A stretch of DNA of 64,000 nt, taken from contig CAXXKZ010000013.1 of NCBI GenBank assembly GCA_963665545.2, forward strand, positions 124,001 through 188,000, written 5' to 3'. This stretch comes from G963665545 sp963665545. GTDB lineage: Bacteria; Pseudomonadota; Gammaproteobacteria; Xanthomonadales; SZUA-36. The notes beneath the pieces are model-generated. The model did not search any database, had not been told where the DNA came from, and was given only the letters and a program-made list of their open reading frames with translations. The first letter of the stretch is position 1; every line of letters starts with the position of its first letter. Both the position numbers and the translations under genes were made by a program. This document shows positions 39,969-49,159 of this stretch, one piece after another.

Positions 39969-40906
39969 TCCATCGCAGGCATTTCGCGGAACCCTTCCCT
40001 CCTCGATATATCCCGCAAACGGGCCAGCGCCGAGAGTTGTACCTGGCGCACGCGCTCGCTAGTTACCCCGAGCAAGCGGCCGACCTCTTCCAGGGTCATG
40101 CGGCCGCGTCGGCGCAGCCCGAATCGATGCTGCATGACATCGCGTTGCTGCGGGGTGAGCTGTTCCAGCCAGTGATCCAGCAACGCTTCGGCGGCTGAAT
40201 CAGCGTATTCGATTTCTGGTCCTCGCCTGCTCTCATCAGCAATCGAATCCAGTAACGATCGACCGGAACCTCCGGGGGGAGATTCGTCCGCAGATGATAT
40301 TGGCTCATTCAGGCTGAACAAGCGAAGCACGTTTTTTGAATCCACCTGAAGCGAATCCGCCACCTCCTCGATGGCCGGACTGCGTCTCAGTTTTTGCTCC
40401 AGCATCCTTGCCGTGCGCAGATACATGGCCAATTCACGAATGACATGAATGGGCAACCGGACGGTCCGGCACTGATTCATGATTGCCCGTTCGACAGACT
40501 GTCGAATCCACCAGGTTGCGTAAGTTGAAAATCGGCAACCGCGCTCCGGATCAAATTTCTCCACCGCACGAATCAGCCCGAGATTGCCTTCTTCGACCAG
40601 ATCCAGCAATGGCAGTCCTCGGTTAATGTAAGCACGCGCGACCTTGACGACCAGGCGTAGATTGGACTCGATCATGCGCTGACGGCTGGCGAAACAACCG
40701 CGGCGGGCGGCGCGGGTGAGCGCCACCTCCTGTTCTGCTGTGAGCAACTTTGCACGACCAATCTCACCCAGGTAAAGCCAAGTAACATCTGCAGTGAAAT
40801 GCGCAGAGGCCCGCTTAGAGAGGGGAAAATTGCGGCTGGGGGGCGGGCGCTCATCAACGACGCGCTCATGAGGAACGGCAGCATGACCGACCTGGGCTTT
40901 AAGCAT
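39965..40906 (-). CDS. rpoS: RNA polymerase sigma factor RpoS
   Basis: Stationary-phase/general stress sigma factor, about 313 residues (E. coli 330). Region 1.2 has the WLYLGEIGRAKLLTAEQEV pattern, region 2 the core and -10 binding segment FDPERGCRFSTYATWWIRQ, and region 4 the helix-turn-helix LEEVGRLLGVTSERVRQVQ. The ATG at 40906 has GGGAGA upstream; the frame is open back to 40984. It lies 137 bases after nlpD, where in relatives the main rpoS promoter lies within nlpD. It ends in TAG. Confidence 0.93.
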   Translation of the reverse strand: MLKAQVGHAAVPHERVVDERPPPSRNFPLSKRASAHFTADVTWLYLGEIGRAKLLTAEQEVALTRAARRGCFASRQRMIESNLRLVVKVARAYINRGLPLLDLVEEGNLGLIRAVEKFDPERGCRFSTYATWWIRQSVERAIMNQCRTVRLPIHVIRELAMYLRTARMLEQKLRRSPAIEEVADSLQVDSKNVLRLFSLNEPISSADESPPGGSGRSLLDSIADESRRGPEIEYADSAAEALLDHWLEQLTPQQRDVMQHRFGLRRRGRMTLEEVGRLLGVTSERVRQVQLSALARLRDISRREGFREMPAMD

Positions 40907-41043
40907 CGTGTCTCCCGCGTTACCTGAACGCCTTGCTGCCAGACCACCCTGCCACTTCACTTCCATTCCTGGCCGTATCGACACTCAAGATTCGGCAAGA
41001 TGGACTGAACACGCTAGCACAGCATGGCCGGTGCGTACACTAA

Positions 41044-41985
41044 CTATTTCAAGCGAGAGAGATACTTGAGTGGATCCGAGGGTTTGCCGTTGACTCGAAT
41101 TTCAAAGTGCAAAATGGCATCATTTCGCTCATCCGTACCCATCGCCGCGATGTGCTGACCGGCCTTGACGCTTTCGCCCTCTCCGACCAGGCGTTTGCTG
41201 TTGTGGGCGTAAGCGCTAAGCATGCGCTCGCTGTGCTTGATGATGATCAGTTCGCCATAGCCGAGTAAGCCGTTGCCGCTGTACACCACCTGCCCTGAAG
41301 CCGCCGACACCACCGGTTGGCCGCGCTTACCCGATATGTCGATCCCTTTGCGAGCCGGGTCATCGGGGCGGAAATTACTGATCACTCGGCCGTGTGTGGG
41401 CCACAACCAACTCTTCGGATCAGCGCCGGTAACTGATCCATCCGGTTTTGCTGAAGGCAACGCCGATGTCTCATCTGCAGCACGGGTCGGCGCGGGGCTG
41501 ACACTGCGTCCTGCGGCAGATTCTGGCGGCGATTCTTCAATCTGCCGCGTTGTCGATCTTGCTGCAATATCCACTGTCCGGGCCGGAGCGGGCTCGGACC
41601 GGCCGGTGGTTTGAACGCCAGAGGTCTTGGCATCAGCCTGTCGATCCGTCTGGTTTTTGACGACCTGCGTCGACGCTGCTGCCGCTTCGCGTTTTGTCTC
41701 CTGGGGGGGCGCAACCCACAACTGCTGGTCGGGATAGATGATGTACGGGGAATCAATACCGTTCCAGCGGGCAATGTCCCGCCAGTCGAGTCCGTAGCGG
41801 AACGCGATGGCGTGGAGGCTATCGCCACGGCGGACACGATAGTGACCGTCCTTGGTTTGGGTGTAGCTTTGTGCTGATCTGCCACTGCCACCGGCCGGCC
41901 CTGGCGGCGTATGGTTACAAGCTGCAAGCACGACGATGACCACCAGGAGCCACAACAGTCGGAATAAGAAGCCCGCCCGATTCAT
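41044..41985 (-). CDS. nlpD: Murein hydrolase activator NlpD
   Basis: Lipoprotein of about 313 residues: signal peptide with lipobox LAAC, a LysM domain (HYRVRRGDSLHAIAFRYGLDWRDIARWN), a Pro/Ala/Ser-rich linker and a C-terminal M23 (LytM) domain (GKRGQPVVSAASGQVVYSGNG). The LytM zinc ligands look degenerate, as in E. coli NlpD, which activates AmiC at division. The start is uncertain: five in-frame start codons lie between 42045 and 41985 in a 12-bp repeat; 41985 best places the signal peptide. Confidence 0.9.
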   Translation of the reverse strand: MNRAGFLFRLLWLLVVIVVLAACNHTPPGPAGGSGRSAQSYTQTKDGHYRVRRGDSLHAIAFRYGLDWRDIARWNGIDSPYIIYPDQQLWVAPPQETKREAAAASTQVVKNQTDRQADAKTSGVQTTGRSEPAPARTVDIAARSTTRQIEESPPESAAGRSVSPAPTRAADETSALPSAKPDGSVTGADPKSWLWPTHGRVISNFRPDDPARKGIDISGKRGQPVVSAASGQVVYSGNGLLGYGELIIIKHSERMLSAYAHNSKRLVGEGESVKAGQHIAAMGTDERNDAILHFEIRVNGKPSDPLKYLSRLK

Positions 41986-42045
41986 GACGTCGTTCATGGC
42001 GCAATTTTTGGGGTCATTCATTGGGCAGTTCACGGAGCAGTTCAT
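41974..42045 (-). repeat. Degenerate 12-bp repeats at the nlpD start
   Basis: Six 12-base units run from the yqaA stop into nlpD, encoding MNCS, VNCP, MNDP, KNCA, MNDV and MNRA. Five units begin with ATG or GTG (42045, 42033, 42021, 41997, 41985). The first ATG overlaps the yqaA TGA stop. Confidence 0.7.
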
Positions 42046-42683
42046 GGGCCAGCTTTGGAAAAATACCAAACTGCGGCAACGATGGCCACCAGCCCCAAGG
42101 TGACCCAACCTACGGTATCGACCCAGGCGCGAAGCCGTTCCCCCGCCCGGTCGCCCAACAGCCGTATCAAGCCACCCACCAGAAAGAATCGTCCGCCCCT
42201 GCCCACTGCAGAACCGAGCAGGAAGGGCAGCCAGGGCATTCCAACCACCCCCGCACTGATGGTGAACACTTTGTAGGGAATGGGCGTAAAACCGGCCACC
42301 AGGATGTACCAGAATCCGTATTGGCCAAAGGCATGAACGGCATGTTCAAAGACATCGGCGTAGCGTGAAGCCATTAACCAGGCTTCTATGCTTGAAAATG
42401 CCAGTTTGCCGAGGAGGTAACCCAACGCGCCCCCCGCCACCGAACTGACAGTGCAGTTGAGCGCAAAAGACCAGGCTTTGCGGGGATGAGCCACACACAT
42501 TGGCGCCAGCATGACGTCCGGAGGGACTGGAAAAAAGCTGGATTCGGCGAAACTTAAGGCAGACAAAATATAGGGTGCTCGCCGATGGCCAGCCCAACGG
42601 ATGACCCTGTCATAGAGACGCGTCAGCGGACCGCCGGCGGCGGTCGAAGGCACCTGATCAGAATCCCTGATTTGTCCCGTCAC
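42042..42683 (-). CDS. yqaA: YqaA/DedA-family membrane protein
   Basis: 213 residues, SNARE-associated/DedA-type (VTT fold) inner-membrane protein with about four to five hydrophobic segments and the motif F(P)xPPDVML...YLLGK. DedA relatives move undecaprenyl phosphate or phospholipids across the membrane; YqaA's own role is not established. The start is GTG at 42683. It lies between pcm and nlpD, the arrangement known from Pseudomonas. Confidence 0.88.
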   Translation of the reverse strand: MTGQIRDSDQVPSTAAGGPLTRLYDRVIRWAGHRRAPYILSALSFAESSFFPVPPDVMLAPMCVAHPRKAWSFALNCTVSSVAGGALGYLLGKLAFSSIEAWLMASRYADVFEHAVHAFGQYGFWYILVAGFTPIPYKVFTISAGVVGMPWLPFLLGSAVGRGGRFFLVGGLIRLLGDRAGERLRAWVDTVGWVTLGLVAIVAAVWYFSKAGP

Positions 42684-42701
42684 GGTCCGCCAGTCCTGCC
42701 T

Positions 42702-43379
42702 TCAGGTAAGGCCGCTGAGCATGGGCACAAAAATGACGCCACCGAGATCCGTCTCCTCAAATCCGTCCTTCGTTCGGGTTATCGACAACAATCGCTGCGA
42801 TCCGTTCTTTTCAACCGGGGCTACCAGGTTGCCGCCAGGCCTCAACTGCCCCAGCAGGGCCTCGGGGATGCCCATCGCTGCAGCGGTCACAATAATGCCG
42901 TCAAATGGCGCCTGACTCGGCCACCCATCGTGACCGTCACTGTACCGTGTGTAGATATTGTTGATGCCGAGGTGGTGAAATTTTCGTCGGGCGAGTTTGA
43001 GCAACTCCTCGATCCTCTCAACGGTGAATACCTGGGCTACAAGACTGGCAAGAATCGCACCCTGGTAGCCGGACCCGGTGCCAATCTCAAGCACCTTGTT
43101 CACTTCACCCGCCTCCAGCAGTTTTTCTGTCATCCGGGCCACCACCCAGGGCTGCGAAATGGTCTGACTCTGACCGATGGGCAAAGCGGTGTCTTCGTAT
43201 GCTCTGCTGGAAAGCGCTTCATCGACAAATTCGTGTCTGGGAACGGTGGCCATAACCTGCAGTACTTTTTCATTGCCAATGCCTTTTTCCCGCAACCGAT
43301 GCACCAGCCGGTTGCGTGTACCTTGCGAAGTCATGCCGATTCCTGGGTCAGATATTTTCCGGCTGCGGCGATGGATCAT
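42702..43379 (-). CDS. pcm: Protein-L-isoaspartate O-methyltransferase
   Basis: Pcm, 225 residues, methylates isoaspartyl residues to start repair of aged proteins, using SAM. It has VPRHEFVDEAL, TISQPWVVARMTE and the SAM motif VLEIGTGSGYQ. The ATG overlaps the surE stop (ATGA), so translation is coupled. The first ~15 residues are extra compared with E. coli; a start at the internal ATG (MTSQGTRNRL) would give the standard length. Confidence 0.95.
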   Translation of the reverse strand: MIHRRSRKISDPGIGMTSQGTRNRLVHRLREKGIGNEKVLQVMATVPRHEFVDEALSSRAYEDTALPIGQSQTISQPWVVARMTEKLLEAGEVNKVLEIGTGSGYQGAILASLVAQVFTVERIEELLKLARRKFHHLGINNIYTRYSDGHDGWPSQAPFDGIIVTAAAMGIPEALLGQLRPGGNLVAPVEKNGSQRLLSITRTKDGFEETDLGGVIFVPMLSGLT

Positions 43380-44161
43380 GCGGTGTTTTTCCTGCTTGTT
43401 TCGCCGTTTAGATCGATTTCCGCCAGCCAGCCGGCCACCTGATCGAGCGCCTGGTAGCGCGTCAGGTCGACATGGATGGGGGTTACAGATACAAACCCTC
43501 GGCGGATGGCATCAAAATCGGTTCCTGGCCCGGCATCCTGTTCCGCACCGGCGGGTCCGATCCAGTAAATCGGCCGCCCCCGGGGGTCCGTGGTCTTGAC
43601 CGCGGGTTCGGCACGATGGCGGTGCCCCAGTCTGGTCACTTCCAGGCCCCGAATCTCCTCCCAGGGCACATCGGGAACGTTGATGTTGAGAATCGTATCT
43701 GCAGCCAGGGCATCACGTTGGAGTCTTTGAACCAACAATGCCACTGCCTTTGCCGCTGTTTCGAAATGCTGACCCGACTCCGCAACAACCAATGAAACGG
43801 CGATCGCAGGCAAGCCCAGAAACCGGCCCTCCATAGCGGCCGCCACGGTACCTGAATAAATCACATCATCACCCAGATTGGCGCCCCAGTTAATTCCGGA
43901 GATCACCATGTCGGGATCCTTTTCCAGCAGACCGGTCAGGGCAAGATGCACGCAGTCGGTCGGCGTGCCATTGACTTGATAGCTGTTGGGCGCGGTTTCG
44001 CGTATCCGCACCGGCGTATCGAGGGTCAGAGAGTTGCTGGCGCCACTGCGATTTTGATCCGGCGCAACGACAGTCACCTCACCCAGGGACGCCATCGCAG
44101 CGGACAGGACTTGAATCCCGCGAGCCGAGATCCCATCGTCATTGCTGATCAGAAAATGCAT
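43376..44161 (-). CDS. surE: 5'/3'-nucleotidase SurE
   Basis: SurE, 261 residues, a metal-dependent nucleotidase/exopolyphosphatase for survival in stationary phase. D8 and D9 of ISNDDG and the serine and asparagine ligands (NRSGASNSLT; SGINWGANLGDDVIYSGTV) are present. MHFLISNDDG at 44161 is the start. First gene of surE-pcm-yqaA-nlpD-rpoS. Confidence 0.97.
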   Translation of the reverse strand: MHFLISNDDGISARGIQVLSAAMASLGEVTVVAPDQNRSGASNSLTLDTPVRIRETAPNSYQVNGTPTDCVHLALTGLLEKDPDMVISGINWGANLGDDVIYSGTVAAAMEGRFLGLPAIAVSLVVAESGQHFETAAKAVALLVQRLQRDALAADTILNINVPDVPWEEIRGLEVTRLGHRHRAEPAVKTTDPRGRPIYWIGPAGAEQDAGPGTDFDAIRRGFVSVTPIHVDLTRYQALDQVAGWLAEIDLNGETSRKNTA

Positions 44162-44282
44162 GAATTCGGCATTCCGTGCCACCTTGAAGATTGGTAACGG
44201 ATCAGGTCCTGCCAGCAGGCCCTGGTCTGGTAAGGGTGATATTGTAAGGCCTAACGGGATTTACTTGATAGCAGGAAAGGGA

Positions 44283-44828
44283 ATGAGTAGCGACAAAGAT
44301 GCCTTCCGTGAAGCGATGTCCGGTGTCACGCCACTGACGCCGCCTAACCAGGCTGAGGTCGGGCGCGCAAAAGCGCCGGCAATACCTCGACAAACCATCA
44401 AAGACGAGCGCAGGGTTTTGTCGGAACTGGACCGGCCTTTTGAAGACCCCAGCGTGATCGAGTCACTCGAAACAGGAGAAGAATTGCTGTTTTCGCGAAC
44501 CGGCCTGTCGCCAAAAGTCTTCAGGCGTCTAAGACGGGGGCATTACAGCGTGTCATCCGCGCTGGACCTGCATCATATGGATGTTGAAACCGCCGCTTCC
44601 TGCCTGGGCAAATTCATTGAGCGCGCCCATGAGAGGGGCCATGGATGCGTGCGCATCGTCCATGGCAAGGGTCTTCGCTCCCGAGGCCGTCCCAAACTGA
44701 AACTTTTAACCAACCGGTTCTTGCGTAGGAACAAATCCGTGCTGGCTTTCGCATCCTGCCGCCCCGTGGATGGAGGAACGGGCGCCGTTTACGTGCTCCT
44801 TAAGTCCAGAAAGACGACCCCGGCATGA
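44283..44828 (+). CDS. Smr-domain endonuclease (SmrA/SmrB-like)
   Basis: 181 residues. A variable charged N-terminal half precedes a C-terminal Smr domain (about 95-175) with DLHHMDVETA and the RIVHGKGLRS motif. In E. coli SmrB cleaves mRNA at collided ribosomes; SmrA is less studied. Length and motifs fit this group but do not separate the two. It lies opposite surE and overlaps the following DUF3301 gene (ATGA). Confidence 0.9.
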   Translation: MSSDKDAFREAMSGVTPLTPPNQAEVGRAKAPAIPRQTIKDERRVLSELDRPFEDPSVIESLETGEELLFSRTGLSPKVFRRLRRGHYSVSSALDLHHMDVETAASCLGKFIERAHERGHGCVRIVHGKGLRSRGRPKLKLLTNRFLRRNKSVLAFASCRPVDGGTGAVYVLLKSRKTTPA

Positions 44829-45145
44829 CCGGACTGCTGCTTCTCATTCTTGGCGGCATTGCCGGTCTTACCTGGTGGCAGTTGTTGAGGGGCAAAGAGC
44901 GGGCCCGCAGTGCCGCATCGCTCAGGTGCAAGGAATACGGCCTGCAACTTATGGATGACACGGTGGTTCTGGACGCCATCGAAATCAATAATGTGGCGGG
45001 CGGCAAGCGCTACGGCCTGCGCTACCGTTTCGATTTTGTGCGTGAAGGCCTTCTACGTCACGGTGGCAGCGTGTTCATTACCCCCGGCAGACCGGCCCGG
45101 GTCGTCATAAAAACCAACGAAGGCCGCCTCATCCTTGAAGATTAG
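44825..45145 (+). CDS. DUF3301 protein
   Basis: 106 residues with one N-terminal membrane helix (about 2-20) and then a soluble DUF3301 domain (RCKEYGLQLMDDTVVL...YRFDF). Short inner-membrane protein of unknown function found in many gammaproteobacteria. It overlaps the Smr gene by 4 bases, ends in TAG and is convergent with sspB, only 3 bases away. Confidence 0.85.
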   Translation: MTGLLLLILGGIAGLTWWQLLRGKERARSAASLRCKEYGLQLMDDTVVLDAIEINNVAGGKRYGLRYRFDFVREGLLRHGGSVFITPGRPARVVIKTNEGRLILED

Positions 45146-45148
45146 CCT

Positions 45149-45559
45149 TTACTTGATGACCTTCAGGTGAGAGCGGCGGGAAATCTGCCCACCAGGACCG
45201 TTCTGTGCATCGGATTTGGGTTCGGTTGGCGGTGAGTCTTCATCCTGCGCAAACATCATTCCCTGCCCATTTTCCTTGGAATAGATGGCTAATACGGAAT
45301 CAACGGGAACCGCTACGGTATGCCGGTTGCCTGCAAATCGCGCGCTGAATTCGAGCCACTCATTGCCCATCATCAGATCACGGACGGCGCCCCTGTCGAT
45401 ATTCAGGATAACCTTGCCTTTCTGGATAGCTTGCTCAGGAACGCGAACGCCCTGCGTATCAGCGTCAACCAGGATGTGTGGCGTCATGCCGTTATCACTA
45501 ATCCATTCGTAAAGCGCACGCAACAAGTACGGTCGATTTGAGGTCATGGCCGAATCCAT
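45149..45559 (-). CDS. sspB: ClpXP protease specificity-enhancing factor SspB
   Basis: SspB, 136 residues, tethers ssrA-tagged proteins to ClpXP. The N-terminal substrate-binding domain (RPYLLRALYEWISDNGMTPHILVD, LNIDRGAVRDL, FSARFAGN) is followed by a flexible linker and the C-terminal RRSHLKVIK tail that docks on ClpX. The ATG at 45559 has AGAGGG upstream; a later ATG is 4 codons in. It follows sspA by 22 bases. Confidence 0.95.
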   Translation of the reverse strand: MDSAMTSNRPYLLRALYEWISDNGMTPHILVDADTQGVRVPEQAIQKGKVILNIDRGAVRDLMMGNEWLEFSARFAGNRHTVAVPVDSVLAIYSKENGQGMMFAQDEDSPPTEPKSDAQNGPGGQISRRSHLKVIK

Positions 45560-45581
45560 ATGGTCTTTCCCTCTTGTCGGT

Positions 45582-46220
45582 TTAATTTCCGCTGAGTACC
45601 AAGTCTCTCTCAGCCTGTGTCAGGCTCACTTTAAATGAAGCCCTTGAAAAAATTCGCTGAGCGTAATTTTCAACCGCCGCTCCCGGCTTGCCCAGTTTGA
45701 CACCATAAGCCGTCAGACGCCACAGAAGCGGGCCCAGCGCACAGTCGACAAGCGTCAATTCGTCACTCAAAATGTAATCCGATATTTTGAACAATTCGTT
45801 GGCGGCAATCAGGCCTTCTTTCAATTGCTTGCGCAGCTGCTCGGCCCTTTTTCCAGTACTCACTTCCAATTCTCGTGCGAGGGAATACCAGTCGAATTCG
45901 ATTCGAAAATGCACCAGTCTTAGCTGCGCCCGGGATACCGGGTCCACCGGCATCAAGGGCGGGTGAGGGTAGCGCTCATCGAGGTATTCGTTGATGATCC
46001 CCGCGTCGTAAAGCACCAGGTCACGATCAACCAGAGTGGGTGATTTGTTGTAAGGATTGAGCTCTGCCATATCTGCCGCAGCTGATTCATCTTCTGAAAT
46101 GTTTACGATATCAACGTTGATCCCCTTCTCGGCCAGGACAAACCTGACCCTATGGCAATCCAGGCTGTTAGCTGCGGAATACAGGGCCATGGTCGATCGA
46201 CCTCGAACAGATACTGCCAC
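45582..46220 (-). CDS. sspA: Stringent starvation protein A
   Basis: SspA, 212 residues, a GST-fold protein that binds RNA polymerase and aids stress and acid survival. It has an N-terminal thioredoxin-like domain (VRFVLAEKG, SPTLVDRDLVLYDAGIINEYLDERYPHPPLMP) and helical C-terminal domain. A GTG at 46220 after GGGAG yields MAVSVRGRSTMALYSA, which matches the length of the E. coli N-terminus; an ATG lies 10 codons later. Downstream of petABC, as in Pseudomonas. Confidence 0.94.
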   Translation of the reverse strand: MAVSVRGRSTMALYSAANSLDCHRVRFVLAEKGINVDIVNISEDESAAADMAELNPYNKSPTLVDRDLVLYDAGIINEYLDERYPHPPLMPVDPVSRAQLRLVHFRIEFDWYSLARELEVSTGKRAEQLRKQLKEGLIAANELFKISDYILSDELTLVDCALGPLLWRLTAYGVKLGKPGAAVENYAQRIFSRASFKVSLTQAERDLVLSGN

Positions 46221-46332
46221 ATTATTCTCCCATTATCGGTTGGCAGGATGCCACCGGCCGACTGGCCGTGCAACATCCCGAAATGAACATTTCTGAGTGA
46301 AACTCTTCAAGTGAAATCTTCGTGTGAGGGAC

Positions 46333-47064
46333 TCAGTGCACGTCACGCCAGTATTCAACCTTAAGTGCGTACGTGAGTAAAGCAAAAGCGGCCAGGAACA
46401 TCATGACCCAGATACCGATATTCTTGCGCTTGAGTTTCGCCGGCTCACCCATATAGTCGAGATAGGTGACCAGGTCACGAACGGTATCCTCGTACGCTTC
46501 AGGGGACTGCAATCCCGGCTCGGCCAGTGTCAGATGATCAACAATTTCCCGCCCTTCATATTCTACATAGACGGCCTTCTGGATGCCCTGCAATCGCCAC
46601 AAAACGTGCGGCATGGATGCATTTTCCAGCACCAGATTGTTCCAGTGCCCGCTCTTGTCCTGGTAGAAAGACTTCATGTAAGTGTAGAGCCAGTCCGCAC
46701 TCCGTGCCCTGCCTACCGGCGACAGGTCGGGCGGCGCCTTGCCGAACCAGCGGGCGGCATCGCCAGAATCCATGGCGATATCCATGGTCTCACCGATCTT
46801 GGCATCAGCGAATACCAGATTTTCCATGACCAGATCCGGATCAAGGTGCAAGTCCTCGGCCAGCCGGTTGTAGCGCATATAGTTCGCGCTGTGGCAGGAC
46901 AGGCAATAATTCACGAAAATCCTCGCCCCGCGCTGGATTGCAGCGATGTCCCGGATATTAATTCCGGCATGTTCAATATGCGCCCCCCCGGACTCGGCGA
47001 AGAGGCCGGCCGACCACAGCAGTGACCCCATGCACATTACGATAAGGAGCTTCCTGGTCATCAA
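46333..47064 (-). CDS. petC: Cytochrome c1
   Basis: Cytochrome c1 of the bc1 complex, 243 residues, passes electrons from the Rieske protein to a soluble cytochrome c. It has a signal peptide (1-23), heme-binding C54-x-x-C57-H58 and the membrane anchor near the C-terminus (NIGIWVMMFLAAFALLTYAL). An axial Met is expected in the C-terminal half. It overlaps petB by 4 bases (ATGA). Confidence 0.96.
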   Translation of the reverse strand: MMTRKLLIVMCMGSLLWSAGLFAESGGAHIEHAGINIRDIAAIQRGARIFVNYCLSCHSANYMRYNRLAEDLHLDPDLVMENLVFADAKIGETMDIAMDSGDAARWFGKAPPDLSPVGRARSADWLYTYMKSFYQDKSGHWNNLVLENASMPHVLWRLQGIQKAVYVEYEGREIVDHLTLAEPGLQSPEAYEDTVRDLVTYLDYMGEPAKLKRKNIGIWVMMFLAAFALLTYALKVEYWRDVH

Positions 47065-48305
47065 TGCGTTACCCGGTCCGGAACTGGCTTGGTCTTTCCT
47101 CTAGGACTGAGAAAGAAAAGCAGTACGAAAAACGCAAAATAGACGAAGGTCCAGACCCGCATCTCCCAGGTTTCCGCCGGTGTGCCTTCGGCCATACCCA
47201 GCATACCCAGGCGCAAAAACGCCACCACGAAAAAGCCCAGCATGATCTTGTACCACATCCCCTTGTAACGCACAGACTTGACTGGCGAGCGGTCGATCCA
47301 GGGCAGGAAGAACAGCACAAGAATGGACGAAAACATCAAGATGACACCGGCCAGCTTGTCTGGAACCGCCTTGAGCATGGCGTAGAACGGCGTGAAGTAC
47401 CACACCGGCTTGATGTGCTCCGGGGTCACCAGCGAATCTGCCTTGACGAAATTGTCCGGCTCCAAGAACAAGCCGCCAGCCTCGGGCCAGAAAAAGATCA
47501 CGAAGGCGAATATGAGCAGGAACACCGCAACGCCAAAAATATCCTTCACGGTGTAGTAGGGGTGAAACGGAATGCCGTCCAGCGGAATGCCGTCTTCATC
47601 CGTGTTGGCCTTGATTTCAATCCCATCGGGGTTGTTCGAGCCATTCTCTCGCAGAGCCACCAGGTGCATCAACACCAGGCCCAGAAGGGCGATCGGTATC
47701 GCGATGACATGCACGGCAAAAAAGCGGTTCAGCGTGGCGTCGGAAATGAAGTAGTCACCTCGAATCCACTCGGTCAGAGGCTCGCCAATCACCGGAAAGG
47801 CGCCAAACAGATTGATGATGACCTGTGCACCCCAGTACGACATTTGTCCCCAGGGCAGCACGTAGCCCAAAAAGCCTTCAGCCATCAGCGCCAGATAGAT
47901 CAGCATGCCGAATACCCACAACAGCTCACGTGGTTTGCGGTGGGAACCATAAAGCAGACTGCGAAACATGTGCAGATAGACAGTGATGAATAAAAAAGAC
48001 GCACCGGCTGAATGCATGTAGCGAATCAGCCATCCCCATTCCACATCTCGCATGATGTATTCCACCGAAGCAAAGGCCTCGGCGGCGGAAGGCTTGTAAT
48101 GCATGGTCAGGAATATGCCGGTCACGATCTGCATGACCAGTACCAGGAGGGCGAGGGAGCCCATGTAGTACCAGAAATTGAAATTCTTGGGGGCGTAATA
48201 GCCCGTCATCGTCGCTTCCCAGAACGCGCTGACAGGCAAACGCTTGTCGATCCAGTTCATCAAGGCATCGGCGCGCTTACCGATATTACTGGCAGGCTTG
48301 GCCAT
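47061..48305 (-). CDS. petB: Cytochrome b of the bc1 complex
   Basis: Cytochrome b, 414 residues, with eight predicted membrane helices and two b hemes, oxidises quinol at Qo and reduces quinone at Qi. It contains GYVLPWGQMSYWGA, paired His ligands (helices B and D: LIRYMHSAGAS, FFAVHVIAIP) and PVWY where mitochondria have PEWY; PVWY is a common proteobacterial version. The start overlaps the petA stop (TGATG), so its translation is probably coupled to petA. Confidence 0.97.
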   Translation of the reverse strand: MAKPASNIGKRADALMNWIDKRLPVSAFWEATMTGYYAPKNFNFWYYMGSLALLVLVMQIVTGIFLTMHYKPSAAEAFASVEYIMRDVEWGWLIRYMHSAGASFLFITVYLHMFRSLLYGSHRKPRELLWVFGMLIYLALMAEGFLGYVLPWGQMSYWGAQVIINLFGAFPVIGEPLTEWIRGDYFISDATLNRFFAVHVIAIPIALLGLVLMHLVALRENGSNNPDGIEIKANTDEDGIPLDGIPFHPYYTVKDIFGVAVFLLIFAFVIFFWPEAGGLFLEPDNFVKADSLVTPEHIKPVWYFTPFYAMLKAVPDKLAGVILMFSSILVLFFLPWIDRSPVKSVRYKGMWYKIMLGFFVVAFLRLGMLGMAEGTPAETWEMRVWTFVYFAFFVLLFFLSPRGKTKPVPDRVTH

Positions 48306-48916
48306 CAGCTAACGCCTTCCGCACTGACACCGATCAACAGTGTCTTGCCATCACCGAATCGATAGGGAGGCACCACCAGATTAGTGGGTGCCGGAACGCC
48401 CTTGTACACTCGCCCCGCCATGTCGAACTTTGACTTGTGGCAGGGACAGTAAAATCCGCCTTTCCAGTTGTCATCAAACGGCTGAGGGCCCACCTGCGGC
48501 ACCAATTTCGGTACGCAACCCAAGTGGATGCAGTGCATATTGATCACCAGGTATTCATCCTCCAGGGCGCGGCCAGTATTTTGCGCAAATTCAGGCTGAT
48601 CCGACTCCAGTGAACTTGGATCCTTGAGCGCTGAAGTCAGACTGTCCAGGTCACTGATCATTTCCGGGGAGCGGCGCAGCACGCCAATGGTCTGGCCCCG
48701 CCACTGAATCTTCAATAACTGACCCGGTTCGAGTGATTCCAGTGACAACTGCACGGGCGCACCGACTGCCTGGGCCTTGGCGCTGGGCTTCATGGACTAT
48801 ACAAATGGCACCGCCGCCACGGCAGCCCCGGCGGCGCCCACTACGGTCGTCGAAGCGAGCAGAAACCGGCGGCGCCCTGAATTGACGCCCTCGTGGTCGG
48901 CGTCATAGGCTGCCAT
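48305..48916 (-). pseudogene. petA: Rieske iron-sulfur protein with in-frame TAG
   Basis: Rieske subunit of bc1, 203 codons if read through. Codons 1-39, from ATG 48916 (GGAG six bases upstream), encode the Tat-type anchor with GRRRFLL and AAVPFV. Codon 40 is TAG (48799-48797). The frame then continues with SMKPSAKAQAVGAPV and an intact cluster domain with C-I-H-L-G-C and C-P-C-H-K-S. In relatives the anchor and PSAKA segment are one protein. The ATG at 48793 after the stop has no ribosome site. It could be a sequencing error, a recent nonsense mutation or read-through; petB and petC are intact. Confidence 0.85.
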
Positions 48917-49159
48917 GCTTATCTCCAAATGAACAAGTACCCTGCAAACGATATTGCAGGGTCTTCAAGAATCGAATAATCACAGGTTACTCTTCTGGTT
49001 ATGGAAACCCGGGTAGCGGGGCAGGACATTTTATCGTAAAGGGGCCATGCGAGACAATGCATTAACCGATAGAATGAACTCCGCCCATGATCGATGTCAT
49101 AGCAGTGGGTGTTCAACTGAACAAATTCCGATCCAGGAGAAGTGCAGCGCGCATCAGTC

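Noticed and set aside
47064..47993. 309-codon plus-strand open frame opposite petB
   Set aside because: Antisense shadow of a conserved cytochrome b gene; composition is the mirror of its membrane helices.
48797..48799. TAG reassigned to an amino acid in this organism
   Set aside because: TAG ends tuf, prs, rplA, rpoS, rnfB, degS and the DUF3301 gene at their expected lengths, and release factor 1 is intact.
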